Source: Podocnemis expansa
Taxonomy: Eukaryota > Chordata > Testudines > Podocnemididae
Direction: 5' to 3'
NCBI GenBank assembly: GCA_007922195.1
Contig: ML682090.1
Location: 2,722,621-2,786,620 of the forward strand
Length of the DNA stretch: 64,000 nucleotides
The notes under the pieces were generated by a model. It searched no databases. It saw nothing but the letters and a program-made list of their open reading frames with translations, and was not told the origin of the DNA. Of this stretch, positions 9,442 through 22,100 are shown piece after piece. Both the position numbers and the translations under genes were made by a program. How positions within the stretch are numbered: the first letter of the stretch is position 1; the number at the start of each line of letters is the position of its first letter.

Positions 9442-11515
9442 GGGGGGGATCTTATAGAATGGGATGAAAATAAGTGCAGGGGAGTGTAAGACATGGATCA
9501 GGTCACACCGCAACAGCTCAGGCAGCAGGCTGGGTGGCTGATGCCCTTTTGTAGATCCAGCCAGCTAGGGCTCCAGCCACTGCCTTTCGGTTGCTGACTC
9601 ACTGCCCTTTAGCTTGTAGTTCAGGCCGTAGAGTGCCACAACCCTCCATTCCATGGGAACAGGCATCTAGAGGCCAGATATTCTGGGTCTACTACACACT
9701 GGTGCCAATTCTTGATCCTTAAATTTTAACTCCAGGTTCCTGCTCGAGTCATTTTTCTCCAAGCTGAGTGCTCAAAACCACCTGGAGAGCAGCAGGGAAA
9801 GTTCTACGGGGTTGCCAACCTTGCATTTTATTTTTTACTGACATGGAGCGCTGAAGTTGATGTTTCTTCAGTGACATGGGTAATATTTCACTGACATTAC
9901 TACCACCATAAATGCATCACAAAAGCATGCACTCAAGTTTCTCTACACAGGAATTTGGAATTGCACAATTGTTAACCACAGTTCCATAAGGTACTTTGGG
10001 TATGTGAAATAATAGAAATGATGAAGTCATGAGCAGTGTAGCTTGATGTTACAAGTAATTCTGAATGACAAGCAGTGTGAAAATATATGGTTTATTTCTG
10101 CCTCATTTTATTTACAGATTTACTGACAGTGTTAGAATTGTACATTTTTTTCTGATGGTTGGCAACCAAAGAGGAGGAAAGCTGGCAAAGAGAACAGAGG
10201 GATCCTGCATCCATGGAAAGTGTAACACAAAAACTAACCCCTTGACAGCTCCAGGAGCCAGGAATCATCTTTTGTCTTCTGCAGCTCTGCAGGCCTTACC
10301 ACTGTGGAGATCCAGCCTAGTACTCTGGGTTGTGGGTGTTTTTTTGTTTGGTTTTTAAAAATCCATGGGTTTAAAAGTCACCTCAGTTTGTGTAGGGGCC
10401 TGATACAAGAGTTCTGACCACATGGGCTTCATAACACTAGGAAAGTCACTTCCATGTTTCATGCCACTTTCCTTCTCTGCACTAGAATACGCATCCTAAG
10501 GGCTGGCTGATTTGATTCACGTTTGTAAAGCACTTTGCACTGAGGTTATCTTTTTTGCATTCCCCATGGAAAGCAATTCATGGCTGGACAGTAGGTGCAG
10601 GGGGAATATATTAGCACTATACTGTTACAAAAGTAAACCAAGGGGCTGTAATAAAAACTTGGAAACAGTTACGAAAGCTTCATGGACACTCACAGTGGGA
10701 AGAAAGGAGTTACAATTAGTGAGGGTGTCACAAGAAGGTCCAGGGAGCAAGTGGTGTTTGTTGTATAGACCTAAGAATGAAACCTTGAGGCTGCAGAAAT
10801 TTGAAACATTTTATTCCCATTTATAATTCTAACAGCACCATTCAATCTTTTTCAACCCCCACCTCAAAACATGCTAGATATAGTTCTTCTATAATATATC
10901 CTCTGGGACTTGGCTCAGCTACATCACACACACCCTGGCTCCTTACACTTCCATTCATGCTTTCATGTACCAACATCAGCTTCCTCTGACTTCACAAGAG
11001 TTCATCTGGAAGGGTAGAAAGCCATCAAGAGCAGCCTTCCTTCATTATTATTAGGCTAACTGCCACCACCTAGCAGATCTTCCACATCCATTGGGAGCTC
11101 TTTGGGATAGGGACCTGTCATTTATAATGTGGTTTGTATAGTGCCTAGCACAATAGGGTCCAATCTGGCTGAGGCTTTACGTGTTACTGAACTGTTTAAC
11201 AGACGTAAGCCTGCACCCACTAGCATGGGTGTAACTTACGTGTCACTTCACTTCAGTCAATGTAGCTAAGTTTGACACTGGTGTAAACTGAGGAGAATCA
11301 GGCTGAATCTCATCTGTAAGTTTTGCTTTGATTTATTCCACCTTAGATAACACAGGGAGAAATTTAGCTGTAAAAAACTGGAGCTGTCCCTGAAAAATAT
11401 TACACAAAAACAGACTATTGTCAGAGGGTAGAAGAAAAATCAAGTTACACCTTGCAAACACCAAAAAATGTAAATTACCAAACCAAAACAGATGCATAAT
11501 GAGATGATCAAATAA
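9442..11515. other. Intergenic between PMF1 and SLC25A44, no gene seen
   Basis: Mostly unique sequence. About 10,395-10,560 resembles a plus-strand MIR core (GGAAAGTCACTTCCATGTTT, then GTAAAGCACTTTGCACTGAG). Open frames here are short and show no recognisable protein. Confidence 0.4.
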
Positions 11516-14500
11516 ATAATAAAAACTTTAATTACACAAAGACATATTACAGTGCAACAGTGAAACCTGTTAACAGTACACAATACATTCAACCTAGCAT
11601 CAGATTTTAGAACAGGCACTGGGTCATGTCACTATTTCCATTGCAACAGACATAGGCAGTCAAATTTCAACGTCATGGTTTAAAGACCTTTCAAACTCAT
11701 TCAAAAGATTATATTGCATTGGGACACCGCTTTATTTCAGTGTGACAGTTCCTTCAATATAATGGAAGCTCTACAATGTGCCATTTCCAGATTTCTTCTT
11801 GCAGACTCAAATGTAGGTATGGGAAAGTTCAGATCACACCACCATATTTATAAAACATAAAACTGGACCTGAGAGTGGAAAAACTTCAAAACACTCAGTT
11901 TTCTGGAGGGGTTTTCACTTAGGATGAAGACATGCATGAATTTCATCAGGGAACAATTACAACCACTCATCAGTTTATTGGTAGGATGGTCATATACGGT
12001 ACACAAAGGCCAGCAGCACAGAGAGGCTGGAGTGGGTGGGGACATCACAAGAATAAACTGACAATATTGTAATAGATGAACAAAATTCCATGGAAATACT
12101 GTGCTACCACAAGTTGTCACAGCAGAGATTAACACAGATAACATAACAGCTCATAAATGCCCTTGAGTAGAAACAACAACCCAAATGAATATAACCGCAG
12201 AAGATCTGAAATGCTTTATCTGCCCGAAAAGTAGAAACTTTTAGCCACTATAGGCTAATTAATACAACACTGTATCATTCTGTTACCACATGCCCAGTGG
12301 AAACCCCTGCCTAATTCAAATCTTTGGGAATCGGTTAAATACATTCAGGCTTGATGGTTTAATGAAAATGATCAATTAAATCTGAACTATGTGGTAAAGA
12401 GGAATAATCCAAACCAGGCACAAAACAGATTGCTGGAGATGCCAGATTCCTACAGAGAAAGAGAAGGAAAAACAGATTGCCTAAGTTTTTCTGCAGGGAA
12501 AGAAAAAAAAAAAAAGCAAAAACAAAAACACAGCACTGCTTGCGAAAGTTAAACTCAAACTAGCTAAAGTGCACATCAGTATGAAGGGACAGTTTATACA
12601 GTGTTTCAGAAGGGAATGCAGTCCACTTGTGTATTACACATGCCTTAATCTATGCTTTTCCAGAATTTTTAACTCTGCACTATGTTTAAATTTGACACTT
12701 TGCATATAATCATTTTTGCTGTTTAACTATAATCACAGTCTCAGCTAGTGAGATTCTCCTCTGGACTGAGCTTGCTGTCCAATTATTTTTTTAAAAACCA
12801 GGAAAGCATTGTTTCAAAATCAAAAATCAGCAGAAAGACCCACTGGCAAATGTAGAATTGAGCTTACTTTCAATTCTTTCGACTTTTTCTAGGTTTCAAG
12901 CTGAAGGACTCTCTAGGATCTCTTAAACTGGCATGCCACTTAGAAACTCATTAAGAGAGTGTCATCCCCCCTATAATCTACTTGCTCTCTCACCAGTTAG
13001 AAATTCTCAGACATTGATGTTTAAAACAAAGGATGCTCACATGACCAGCATCCCATTTCGTTCTACAGATCAAGGCATGGATACTATGCAAATAAATGTC
13101 CCAAACCGAATCATTCCAAGTGTTGAAAGACAGGATTATAACCTTCTCTGAAGGACCACAAGCTATTACAGAGTGAACAGATTCAAACACAAATCTCTTT
13201 CAGCCAGAACAAAAAAAATCAAAGAGCTGGTTGTTGACTATGCTGCTTTGAGTCAGTTTATTACACTTGTTCAAATGTGAATTAGCACATTGGAAACTAT
13301 CAGCTCTTTTTCAACTGTGGAAGCACTTCATGGGATTACCAGTCTCTATGCGCTGTCTGAAGACTCAACTATTTTATTTTTAAATAAGTGTGTTACATTT
13401 AGTCCTTTATGGCCAAATTCTGTCCTGGAATGCCTGTGAATCACTCCCACAGATGTCAGTGACAGCCACCTGAATGGACTTCAGAGAGGGGATTTTGGCC
13501 ATTTGGTCAGTGCTTTTTAACTCATTGAGGATCAAGTTCTCGCAGCTGTAGCACTGTGTCTGCTCTGCATGAGAAGATGTATTCCAGGTCACTTGATTCA
13601 GTAAATTAAATGATGATCATTGAAAGAAAAGAGCTAATTTATTAGGGGATACAATTTCAGTTTACTTGGTAGTGTTGAAACCCTCCATACTGTATTATGA
13701 CTGCAGTCACTAGCTATACCTGACACCTCACCTGCATAACATTCTTGTGATGTTGTAAGTGCACAATAAATAAAACACACACAAAACAGTGTGTTCATCC
13801 TGCAGTCCATCCAGGAAAAGAGGAATTCATAATCCTGCATCATCTGAACAAAACTCTCTCATCTACTGTATTAGGAGCCAAATTTTTCCCTGCAAGTTCA
13901 TCTGGTTGGATTCTTAATGTTAATATTCTTCTCTTCTTCCATCCTTCCTTTTAAGAGAAAAAGATTGTGTACTAGATTATGGCCCACAGTGTGTTGAAGG
14001 TGGTTCTACACATATTGCATTCATGCATATTTCTCTCCTCTCAGCTGAGTCATGAGAAGATAATGGATATACCAGCTGGTCAACTGCTGGCCTTCTTGGC
14101 TCTATCTTGTTCCTGATAGATAACCTCCATTGCCATGGTATGTCAAGCATGTGAAGTTTATCCTCCAAACACCCCACACAAGGAGCACTATTTTCTATAT
14201 TTTGCAAGAGGGGAACTGGAGCACAGGGAATGAGTGATTTGCCCAGGGTCACACAGGTGGTCTGGTCTTTAATGATGAGCCTCTATGTAGTGCTCCAGGG
14301 CTGACTGCTCACTCCATCTGCAATGAAAACTGGAGTTCCTTAAGTCTTTGCATGGGTTAAACATTACATCTTGGGGCTCAGGGGATGTCCGTGATCTACC
14401 GAGGGAAGAAGGCAGCTGGACAAGGTGGATGCAAGACAACAAAGGCCAGGCCAAGAACTCAAGCACTAAGGTAGTGAGATGGATGAAAACAGGCAGACAA

Positions 14501-15919
14501 GTATCAGTCTGAGGCACATGTACCAGTTTTTTGGAAATAATACCTTATCTCCTTGATCTTACCAATCCCCCAATCTCTATGACTAGCTAGGAAAAGTCAG
14601 GCTTGCAGGCCAGATTCTGCTCATGATCACTGCATGCAAGTCTGGGGCAATGTGCCTAAGCACCAAATCAGACCCACTGACTACAGGTTCTTGGCACCCA
14701 ACTTAATTCAGAGCTTTAGTGTGGTAAGAGACAAGCCATAGTTTGGAATAAGCTTCTCTTTACAGCAAAAATAGATGGAAAGCCCACCCCAGTCTCTTCC
14801 CCAAACACTGGATTTTGACCTATTTTGTAGGAAGGAACCATTAACTCACTAGTTGATACATGCAGACCTACAAGGTATGCACTGGATGGAAAGGCAGAAG
14901 CATTTTCCCTTTTTACATCCTGTCAATCTAGTTGAATTTGCTCCTGAAGACCGTGCACTTGGGCATTTCCATCAGCCTCTGGATTTGTTTGTGCAAAAAG
15001 AAATTAAGGACAGGGAAGAGAGCAGCAGACATTTCCACCAGATGCAGAAGATTTACACTCACATTTGTGAAGAGCACTGAACCACCAGTGAGTCCCTCAA
15101 TAAAGTATCTTCCCCTCCTCCCACTCTGAAATAAAAAACACTCAAAAAATGATTAAAACCTGGATTAAGAGCCGTAATTGCTGTTAGCTAAAAGAAACCA
15201 ATGACTTGAATGTCACTTAACTCTCATGAGCAATAGAAGCACCAGCTCCAACATTTGGAAGTGTGAGGAAGTAAGAGAGTTTCCAAGAACATACAAAAAT
15301 TATGTACAGATCTATTGAAGAATTTGTAAGTGAGGTCTTAAAAACTGATCTAGGTTTTGTTACTCTCTTCCCACATTTTTTAAAAATAAAAAAAGACGTT
15401 TGAGAAAAGTTTCCCTATATACACATTATATAATATATACTTTTCCACGCTCCATGGTACCCCTACAATCAAGACTTCCCACTAGGAGGCCCTGCAAGAG
15501 TTTGTATGTTCCCCCCTGTGGAAATTTGGCAAAATTAAAAGATTAAAGTCCATTTCAAGAATTTTTTTTTTTTTTTTTTTGCTGCACTTAAACCAATAAT
15601 CTTTAATTTAAAAGAGATTGGGAAAGTGTCAGGTTTCACTCACACAGCTGGTCATCCTTGAATGAATCGGAACAGTCAAAAGCTTTGCTATAGATTTTAG
15701 TTTTTTCCCCAAACAGATAGCAGCAAATGTTGTGTTGCAAACAGATCTGAGGAGGCGAATGCAGCTGCTCTTGATTCGATCCTCTGCAGTGAAACCACAG
15801 AGTCCTGTAATAGAGGGATACCAGGGAGATCCAAAGTTGTCTCTCTTTCGGCAAGCTTTCAACCGTTACCATGGTCTGATGTCATAGGGTTTATAAGAAA
15901 CTCTCTCACTCACTGTTTG
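11516..15919 (-). other. Possible long 3' UTR of SLC25A44
   Basis: AT-rich, relatively repeat-poor sequence directly downstream of the SLC25A44 stop. Two candidate poly(A) signals on the minus strand are ATTAAA at 15,607-15,602, about 315 bases after the stop and followed about 21 bases later by a genomic A19 run (T19 at 15,562-15,580), and ATTAAA near 11,535 followed by a U-rich stretch. A MIR-like fragment (minus) lies at about 14,150-14,265. Whether the transcript extends to the distal site is inference. Confidence 0.35.
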
Positions 15920-16111
15920 CTACCAATGTCTAGAATCCACAAGCTCTGGGCGGAGGCTCAACTTCTTAAGAGTTTCATAGCCCACCACTATGACAATGGT
16001 GGAAGGGGTGGCTGATATGATTCGGGCAGAGAGGCCTTTAGTGAGACCCCAGGGACCTTCCTCTGCTATTAGTTGCTTGAAAGTGAGAATGATAGAACTC
16101 TTGCCTTCTAC
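15920..16111 (-). CDS. SLC25A44: SLC25A44 last coding exon
   Basis: Acceptor TTTGCAG|GTAGAAGG, 63 codons, then TAG at 15,922-15,920. It encodes VEGKSSIILTF through the conserved terminus SLRPELVDSRHW, including GLSARIISATPSTIV, the last membrane segment of repeat 3. Confidence 0.97.
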   Translation of the reverse strand, partial: VEGKSSIILTFKQLIAEEGPWGLTKGLSARIISATPSTIVIVVGYETLKKLSLRPELVDSRHW

Positions 16112-19100
16112 CTGCAAAGCCAAGAAAGAAACTGTTAAGAGAGGAAATTGCTCAGAGAGGCAGCTTCAAGCAAGCAGATTGGACAATGGCAGATAAAACA
16201 AATGTATCTGCAATAAGAGCCAGACACACTGTACTCTGCCCAGATCCTTCAGGACATATACCACTGGACTGCCACATGGTTTTAATTTGAGGGGGAACCA
16301 TAGGAACTAAAACACCAGATCAGACCAGAAATCCTCCTAGTCCGGGGTCCTTGCTCTGAGTGACCAGAGCCAGCTACTTCAGAGAGAGGGTTGTAACTGG
16401 GATGCCAAAAAATCTGCAGTCAGACCCTGGCTCAGTTTCACCACTCCAGGGTAAGCTGGAGGCCAGCTCCACAACCAGGGCATCAGTGGAGCTCCCACCA
16501 GTGTCAGTACTGCATTCCCTTTCCCATATAAAGCATTTATTAAAAAAAAAAGTTTTATCTTCACACCTGTAAATCAGGCATGGCTGCATGAACCCTCCTA
16601 AGGCCTGCGCCTTCTGTTACAGCTACTTATTCAAAGAGATCCAGGATTATATCTTTCATTGTGCTGGTGTGGCAAGTCCCCTTCCAGGTCCTTTCCCTAG
16701 CTCACAATCCCCTGGAGGAGCCTCACCGCAGCTCTCCCAACCAGCTGAGTTGTTTTGACTTTATCTCACCACCTGCAAGGCAGCTGGTTAGTCACATGTG
16801 TGGCTAAATCCAACTCTTAAAAGGACCAGCCCACCGTGACAAGGCAGTTATGGAACAACCTATCCACAGAGGAATTTAAGCACTTGTATTATTTTTTGTT
16901 TGCACCATCCCCCTCTGCATTTACATTAGTGATCCCACACGCGGGGAGTTTGTCTTGGGATATGATTTCACTTGTTGCTGGGTGCTGCCCTCCTCCTCAC
17001 TGGTGGCTACCTTTTAGCAATGTTACAGGTATATGATTTGTGGATGAAAGTGTGAGGTGCTGGTGTAAGAAACAGGTTACTTTAGTAGGCTCCCTCTGCA
17101 TCCCTCTTTACATACCGATGCTGTTACAGTGTGGAGAGCAAAGACAAGAGATCAGGTGAAGATGTGTAGAGGAAAAATAAAACAGGAAGTTTGATTGAGA
17201 AGAAGAGAGTTTCACAGGCACAGCATGGAGCTGAAATTGGGTGGACATTTTTGTGCTCATCATGTCAGGAAATAAACTTAATAAATAAAAACTTAATAAA
17301 GTTAATAAAATAAATACACTAAAGCAGCATGCTGGGATTGAATTTAAGTACTAGCAGGGGTCTAGCATGGAGTCCATAACCAGTGTTGATAGGGACCTTT
17401 CCCCTGACAACAGCACTAGAGATTCCCCTAGAACAGTGGCTTTCAAACCACGGGTTGGGACCCAGCACTTGGTCTTAGACTCTTAGATACTGGGTTGTGA
17501 TACCCCCTGCAGTCACCACCAAAAGACTGGAATGCATTGCTCAAAGATATAATTGTTGGGTCACAGTCATACATAATGTTTTTCAACTGGGTCCTGAGGA
17601 AAGAAGTTTGAAAACCACTGCCTTGGAAGTCAGTTCATACCAAAATAGCATGAAATTTACACTATACCATTTATCTGCTCATATCAGTCAAGGAACCCTA
17701 TGACCAACAGCCACCTCACAACCTGGCTGTAGCTAGCAATGTTCTAACTCCACTTTGAATAAGCCTTTAATGACACTAGATCAGGGGAAAGAAAAGGATA
17801 ATCTCCCCATTTTACAGACAGGAAGAGCGAGGCTCAGAGTTGTTCAAGATCCAAAATGCAACAACACATTGGCGCACCAAGAAATAAATACTATAAGCCA
17901 CTGAAGAGAGAAAGTGCCTTGATCACAGTTGCACAGAACAGTGGCAGATATGAGACAGAACTTAACTGGGAGTTGCAGAGCATCTGTCCTCTTGCAACTA
18001 GACCACCCTATCTTTATGGCGCGCTCTTACCTGCACTCGAGCCCTGATAACATCCATGGGGTTGGTGAGAGTGGAAGCCGTTGCAGCTGCTAGTGGCCCA
18101 GCTATAGCTTGGAGGAGAAGGTGTGGACAGTCTTTAGGTGTCAGGCGAGAGAGCTGTTCTGGGAATAGGAGGGAGAGTAAAGTTATAGACAGGGGTGTAT
18201 CTATGTACAGACTCAGCTGTTCTGTACTTCCTCCCAGCCAAAACTCCCAGCATTCATCCATATCAACCTCGACAGGGTAGGGTATGTTTTTTTTTAAACA
18301 GACAGGAAAACTTACTACATACCCATATAGTGCTCCATACCTCATGCTGTTTCTAGGACTAGTTTGTTTGCTGTAATACAAAGCCACCGCACGTTGTCTG
18401 CAAAGATTCGTTTTAAACTGATACCTCCATAGGCCATTTAAGTTTCCAGAAGGGTATGCCCTAGTGAATTGGAACACTGCTTCTTGCGACATCCCTCCAT
18501 GCAGAGACGGCATGTTCTCTAAAAAGCAGCTCACCATACTGTTGCTGCCATAGCTTTCTTCATTTTGCTTTTACTTTTGAATACATTAAGTAACATTGGC
18601 TATGTCTACACTGGCAAATTAGTTCGAATTAAGGAGCCTTAATTCAAACTAATTTGAACCCTGTATACATTAGGCTTTGCCTAGTTTGAACTAAAATTTT
18701 TTTTAGTTACTAAGCAAAGCTTAGTTTGAACTAGTTAGTTCAACTGGTTAGTTCAAACTAACTGCTTCGGATGAACTTATTTGCATATTTAATTTGAACT
18801 AGCCCAATCTAGACATACTAGTTTGAGCTAGTGGTTAGTTCAAACTAGCTGTGCTTTTTTAGTTTGAACTAAAAAAAAAAAAAAAACGTGGTTAAGCAAG
18901 TCTGAACTAAAGTTTTAGGTGTAGACATAGCCATTGTGAGTTGTTCTTAAAAACACACAGCAATTTGAGGGCTATTTCTGCACTGAAGAAGTCATTTACC
19001 ATAGGATCACAGAAACGTCAGGTTGGAAGGGACCTTGAGAGATCATCAAGGCCTGCCCCATGCACTGACACAGGACCACACAAACTTAGATCACCCCCAA

Positions 19101-22100
19101 TGGGTGTCTACCCAACCTCTCTCCCTAAAAACTTCCAATGAAGGGGATTCCACAACCTCCCTTGGAAGTCTGTTCCAGAATTTAACTGCCTGTATAGCAG
19201 GGGTGGACAGAACTGGCTCACAGACAGGTGCTGGAAATTTTAGTTTTGGTCACCAGAGGGCAGTCCTCCAGTACATTTCTGCAGTGGAGCTAGACAATGC
19301 AATACTAAAACTTGTTGCCATAGGGACCAGAAACATTGATTTGTCAAGGCCTGCCCTACAGGTAGGAAGCTGTTTTTCATATTTAAGCTAAATCTTTCCT
19401 GCTGCATATTTAGCCCATGACTTTTTGCCCTGTCATCAGGGTGCATGGAAAACAATTGGTCATAACCCTCTAACTTTCTTTTTTTAAACATGTTTAAAAA
19501 CTAATCAGTTTCTCACACATCACCCAATCCAAGTCTTTTTTCCACAAGACTAAAAATACCCTGTCTAACTTTTTCTCACAAAAAGGTTTAGAAAACCTGT
19601 ACTATCATTTTTGTTGCTCTCCTCTGGACACTCTCCAAGTTGTTCACATCTTCCCTGAAGTGTGGTGTCCAGTGCTGGACGCAGCACTCCGGCTGAGGCC
19701 TCATCAGTGCTGAGTAAAGCAGGACAATTACCTTCCATCTTACATACAACTTTCTTGTTAATATATCCTAGAATGACATTAGCCTTTTATACAATTGCAT
19801 CACATTCTTATTATACACTCTAATCCTCAGATCCTTTTCGGCAATACTGAAACCTAGCCAGTTATTCCCCATTCACTGTTCGTTGTACAGGCTCATTGCT
19901 CAGCCAGTGCCTGGAGGGGCTGGTCCCCCAACAGCTGATTTGGAGGGCCCAAAGCTGTGGGTAAGTGTAGGAGTGGATGATCTAGAGCAGTGGTTTTCAG
20001 ACTATTCTCCTCGGGACCCAGTTGAAAAAAAGTCATTTATGCCTTCAACCCAACAATTACCTCTTTTAGCAATACGTTTTAGTCTTTTGGTGGCAGCAGC
20101 AAAGGGTGCCACGACCTTCTACTTGAGCGTCCATGACCCAGTACTGAGTCCTGACCCTAAGTTTGAAAACCACTGATCTAGAGAACAGAGATGGCAGGTT
20201 GGATGTCAACTGATTCTTATGGATGCGGATCCACATTTTTATATCTGTGCTGGGCTCTACTAGTGACATCTGCCAACTCTGAAGAGTGAGCAGGACAACT
20301 GAGATGCATGTACTTTTCATCCGGTAAATCCTGAGAATCACTCCAGTGCGCTGAACTGAAATCCAAACCTCCTACAGCCATCTTAGCCCAGTAAGTCCTA
20401 CCAACGAATCCTCCTGCACACCAGACAGCCATTGCGAGACAAAGATATCACCTGAGCTAGCAACTCGACTGTTTGGTCACAGCCTAAACATTACCTGTGT
20501 TGCACAAATGACCTCAGTTCAGAGGCACTCCGCACAGGAACAGTGATCTCTGGAAAGGTAAGACTTTGTTATGTAACACTAGGCTTGGTGCTAGGTTCAA
20601 AACCCTACTGAAGACAGGAACATCTTGTTGAGAGGCACTACCACAGCAAAAGGTGCTCATAGCTCTATCTTCTAGCTCTGTTAAGGGACTTCACATCCTA
20701 GAGTCCTTCTGTGACCTAAAGGAACCCAGAAACCACACTTCGGGAAGTATAAGTCACATGAACATGGTAATTTTAGTTTTCAGAGCGTTACCTGATCAGC
20801 CCCTCCACAATTCAGTATGAGAAGCAAATATCACCCATAAGTAACTGATGGCGAAGCTGTGGCAGATGTGCCAAAGGACAATCCAAGGCCACTCAGCGTG
20901 CTGGAGACAGGATTAATGCCTGTGTTCTGGGCTCCCAGTCCTGTGTTTTAGACCATGCCTCTCCCTTGCCAGAACTGGGGTCTCTCAATATGTCACACTC
21001 CGCTGATTGCAGAATGGGATCAAATGGGATATAACCCACCTCATCCAAGAGATCATGGCTATTTTGTGCTCCAAGGATAGTAATACCTCTCCTGACCTGC
21101 TCTCTGACAACATGCCTTGTGGGAAACACCTTTTCAACCCCTAAACCAGGGGCCAGCAACCCCCAGCAGGTGTGCTGGCAGCGACATGCAAACTGATTTG
21201 CAGCAGCATGTGGTGCCCTCTACCGAAAGTGCTACTCCTGCCCCAGGAAGGTGGGTGGCAGTGTCCCAGGCATGCCATGGAAAGAAGCCACCCAGACCTG
21301 CAGTGGCTTCTTCCCATGGCATATCTTGGGGCCCCAGCCCCAGGCACCCCATGGAGAGGAGCCACTCCAGGCAGCTTCTTTCCAGAGCATGCTTGGAACA
21401 GTCGTGTCCCCATCCGTTCCCCAGCCATGGCTGCCACCGAACTTTTAGATGGCAGCTGGTTTTTTGGTGGAAGGGACCAGCAGCACTGGCTGAAAGTCGG
21501 GGTGGAGGGGCTGGCGTGGGCTTTGCCAACTCCTGCCCTAAGCTGTTCAGGTCCATAAATTGCAAACCAGTGCCTATAACTCTGATCTCATTTACAGAGA
21601 TGCCAACCTTGCTCTGAGACAGGGGTCAGCAATCCTAAAGATAAGAACAACCATTTTTTAAAATTCCCTCAACAGTCAAGTGCTTTGAGAGCTGCAATAG
21701 GTGTAGCCTCTTGGTGGATTGGGGGGGGGGGGGGGAATGGAGGGAGCTGGGCCAGGGTGCCTGCTGCAGGATCCCCTGGTAGGGTGAGAGGGGAGCCTGG
21801 AACCTGGCATGAGCTCCCTGCAGGTGGGTGGCCTGGAGCCATGAGCAGGTTGTCTGCATGATTCACTGATGGTAGTGGGGGAGCAGAGTCCAGATCCATA
21901 AGGCAGCAGCCAAAGAGCCACATGTGGCTCTGGAGCCAGAGGTTGCAGACCCCTGCAGATGTCTTAGGCAGTGGTTCTCAATCTTTTGTGGGCTGTGACA
22001 CTGCTTGTTGTGTGGCATGATCCTATAGCAGCGTTTCCCAACCAGTGTCCCATGGCACACAGGTGTGCTGTCAGGACTGAGCAGGTGCCACAAAATTTTT

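Noticed and set aside
21117..21617. Open frames of 98-166 codons on both strands
   Set aside because: They lie within a GC-rich hAT-type MITE with inverted ends and an 8-bp duplication. No protein motif, and frames are open on both strands because of composition.
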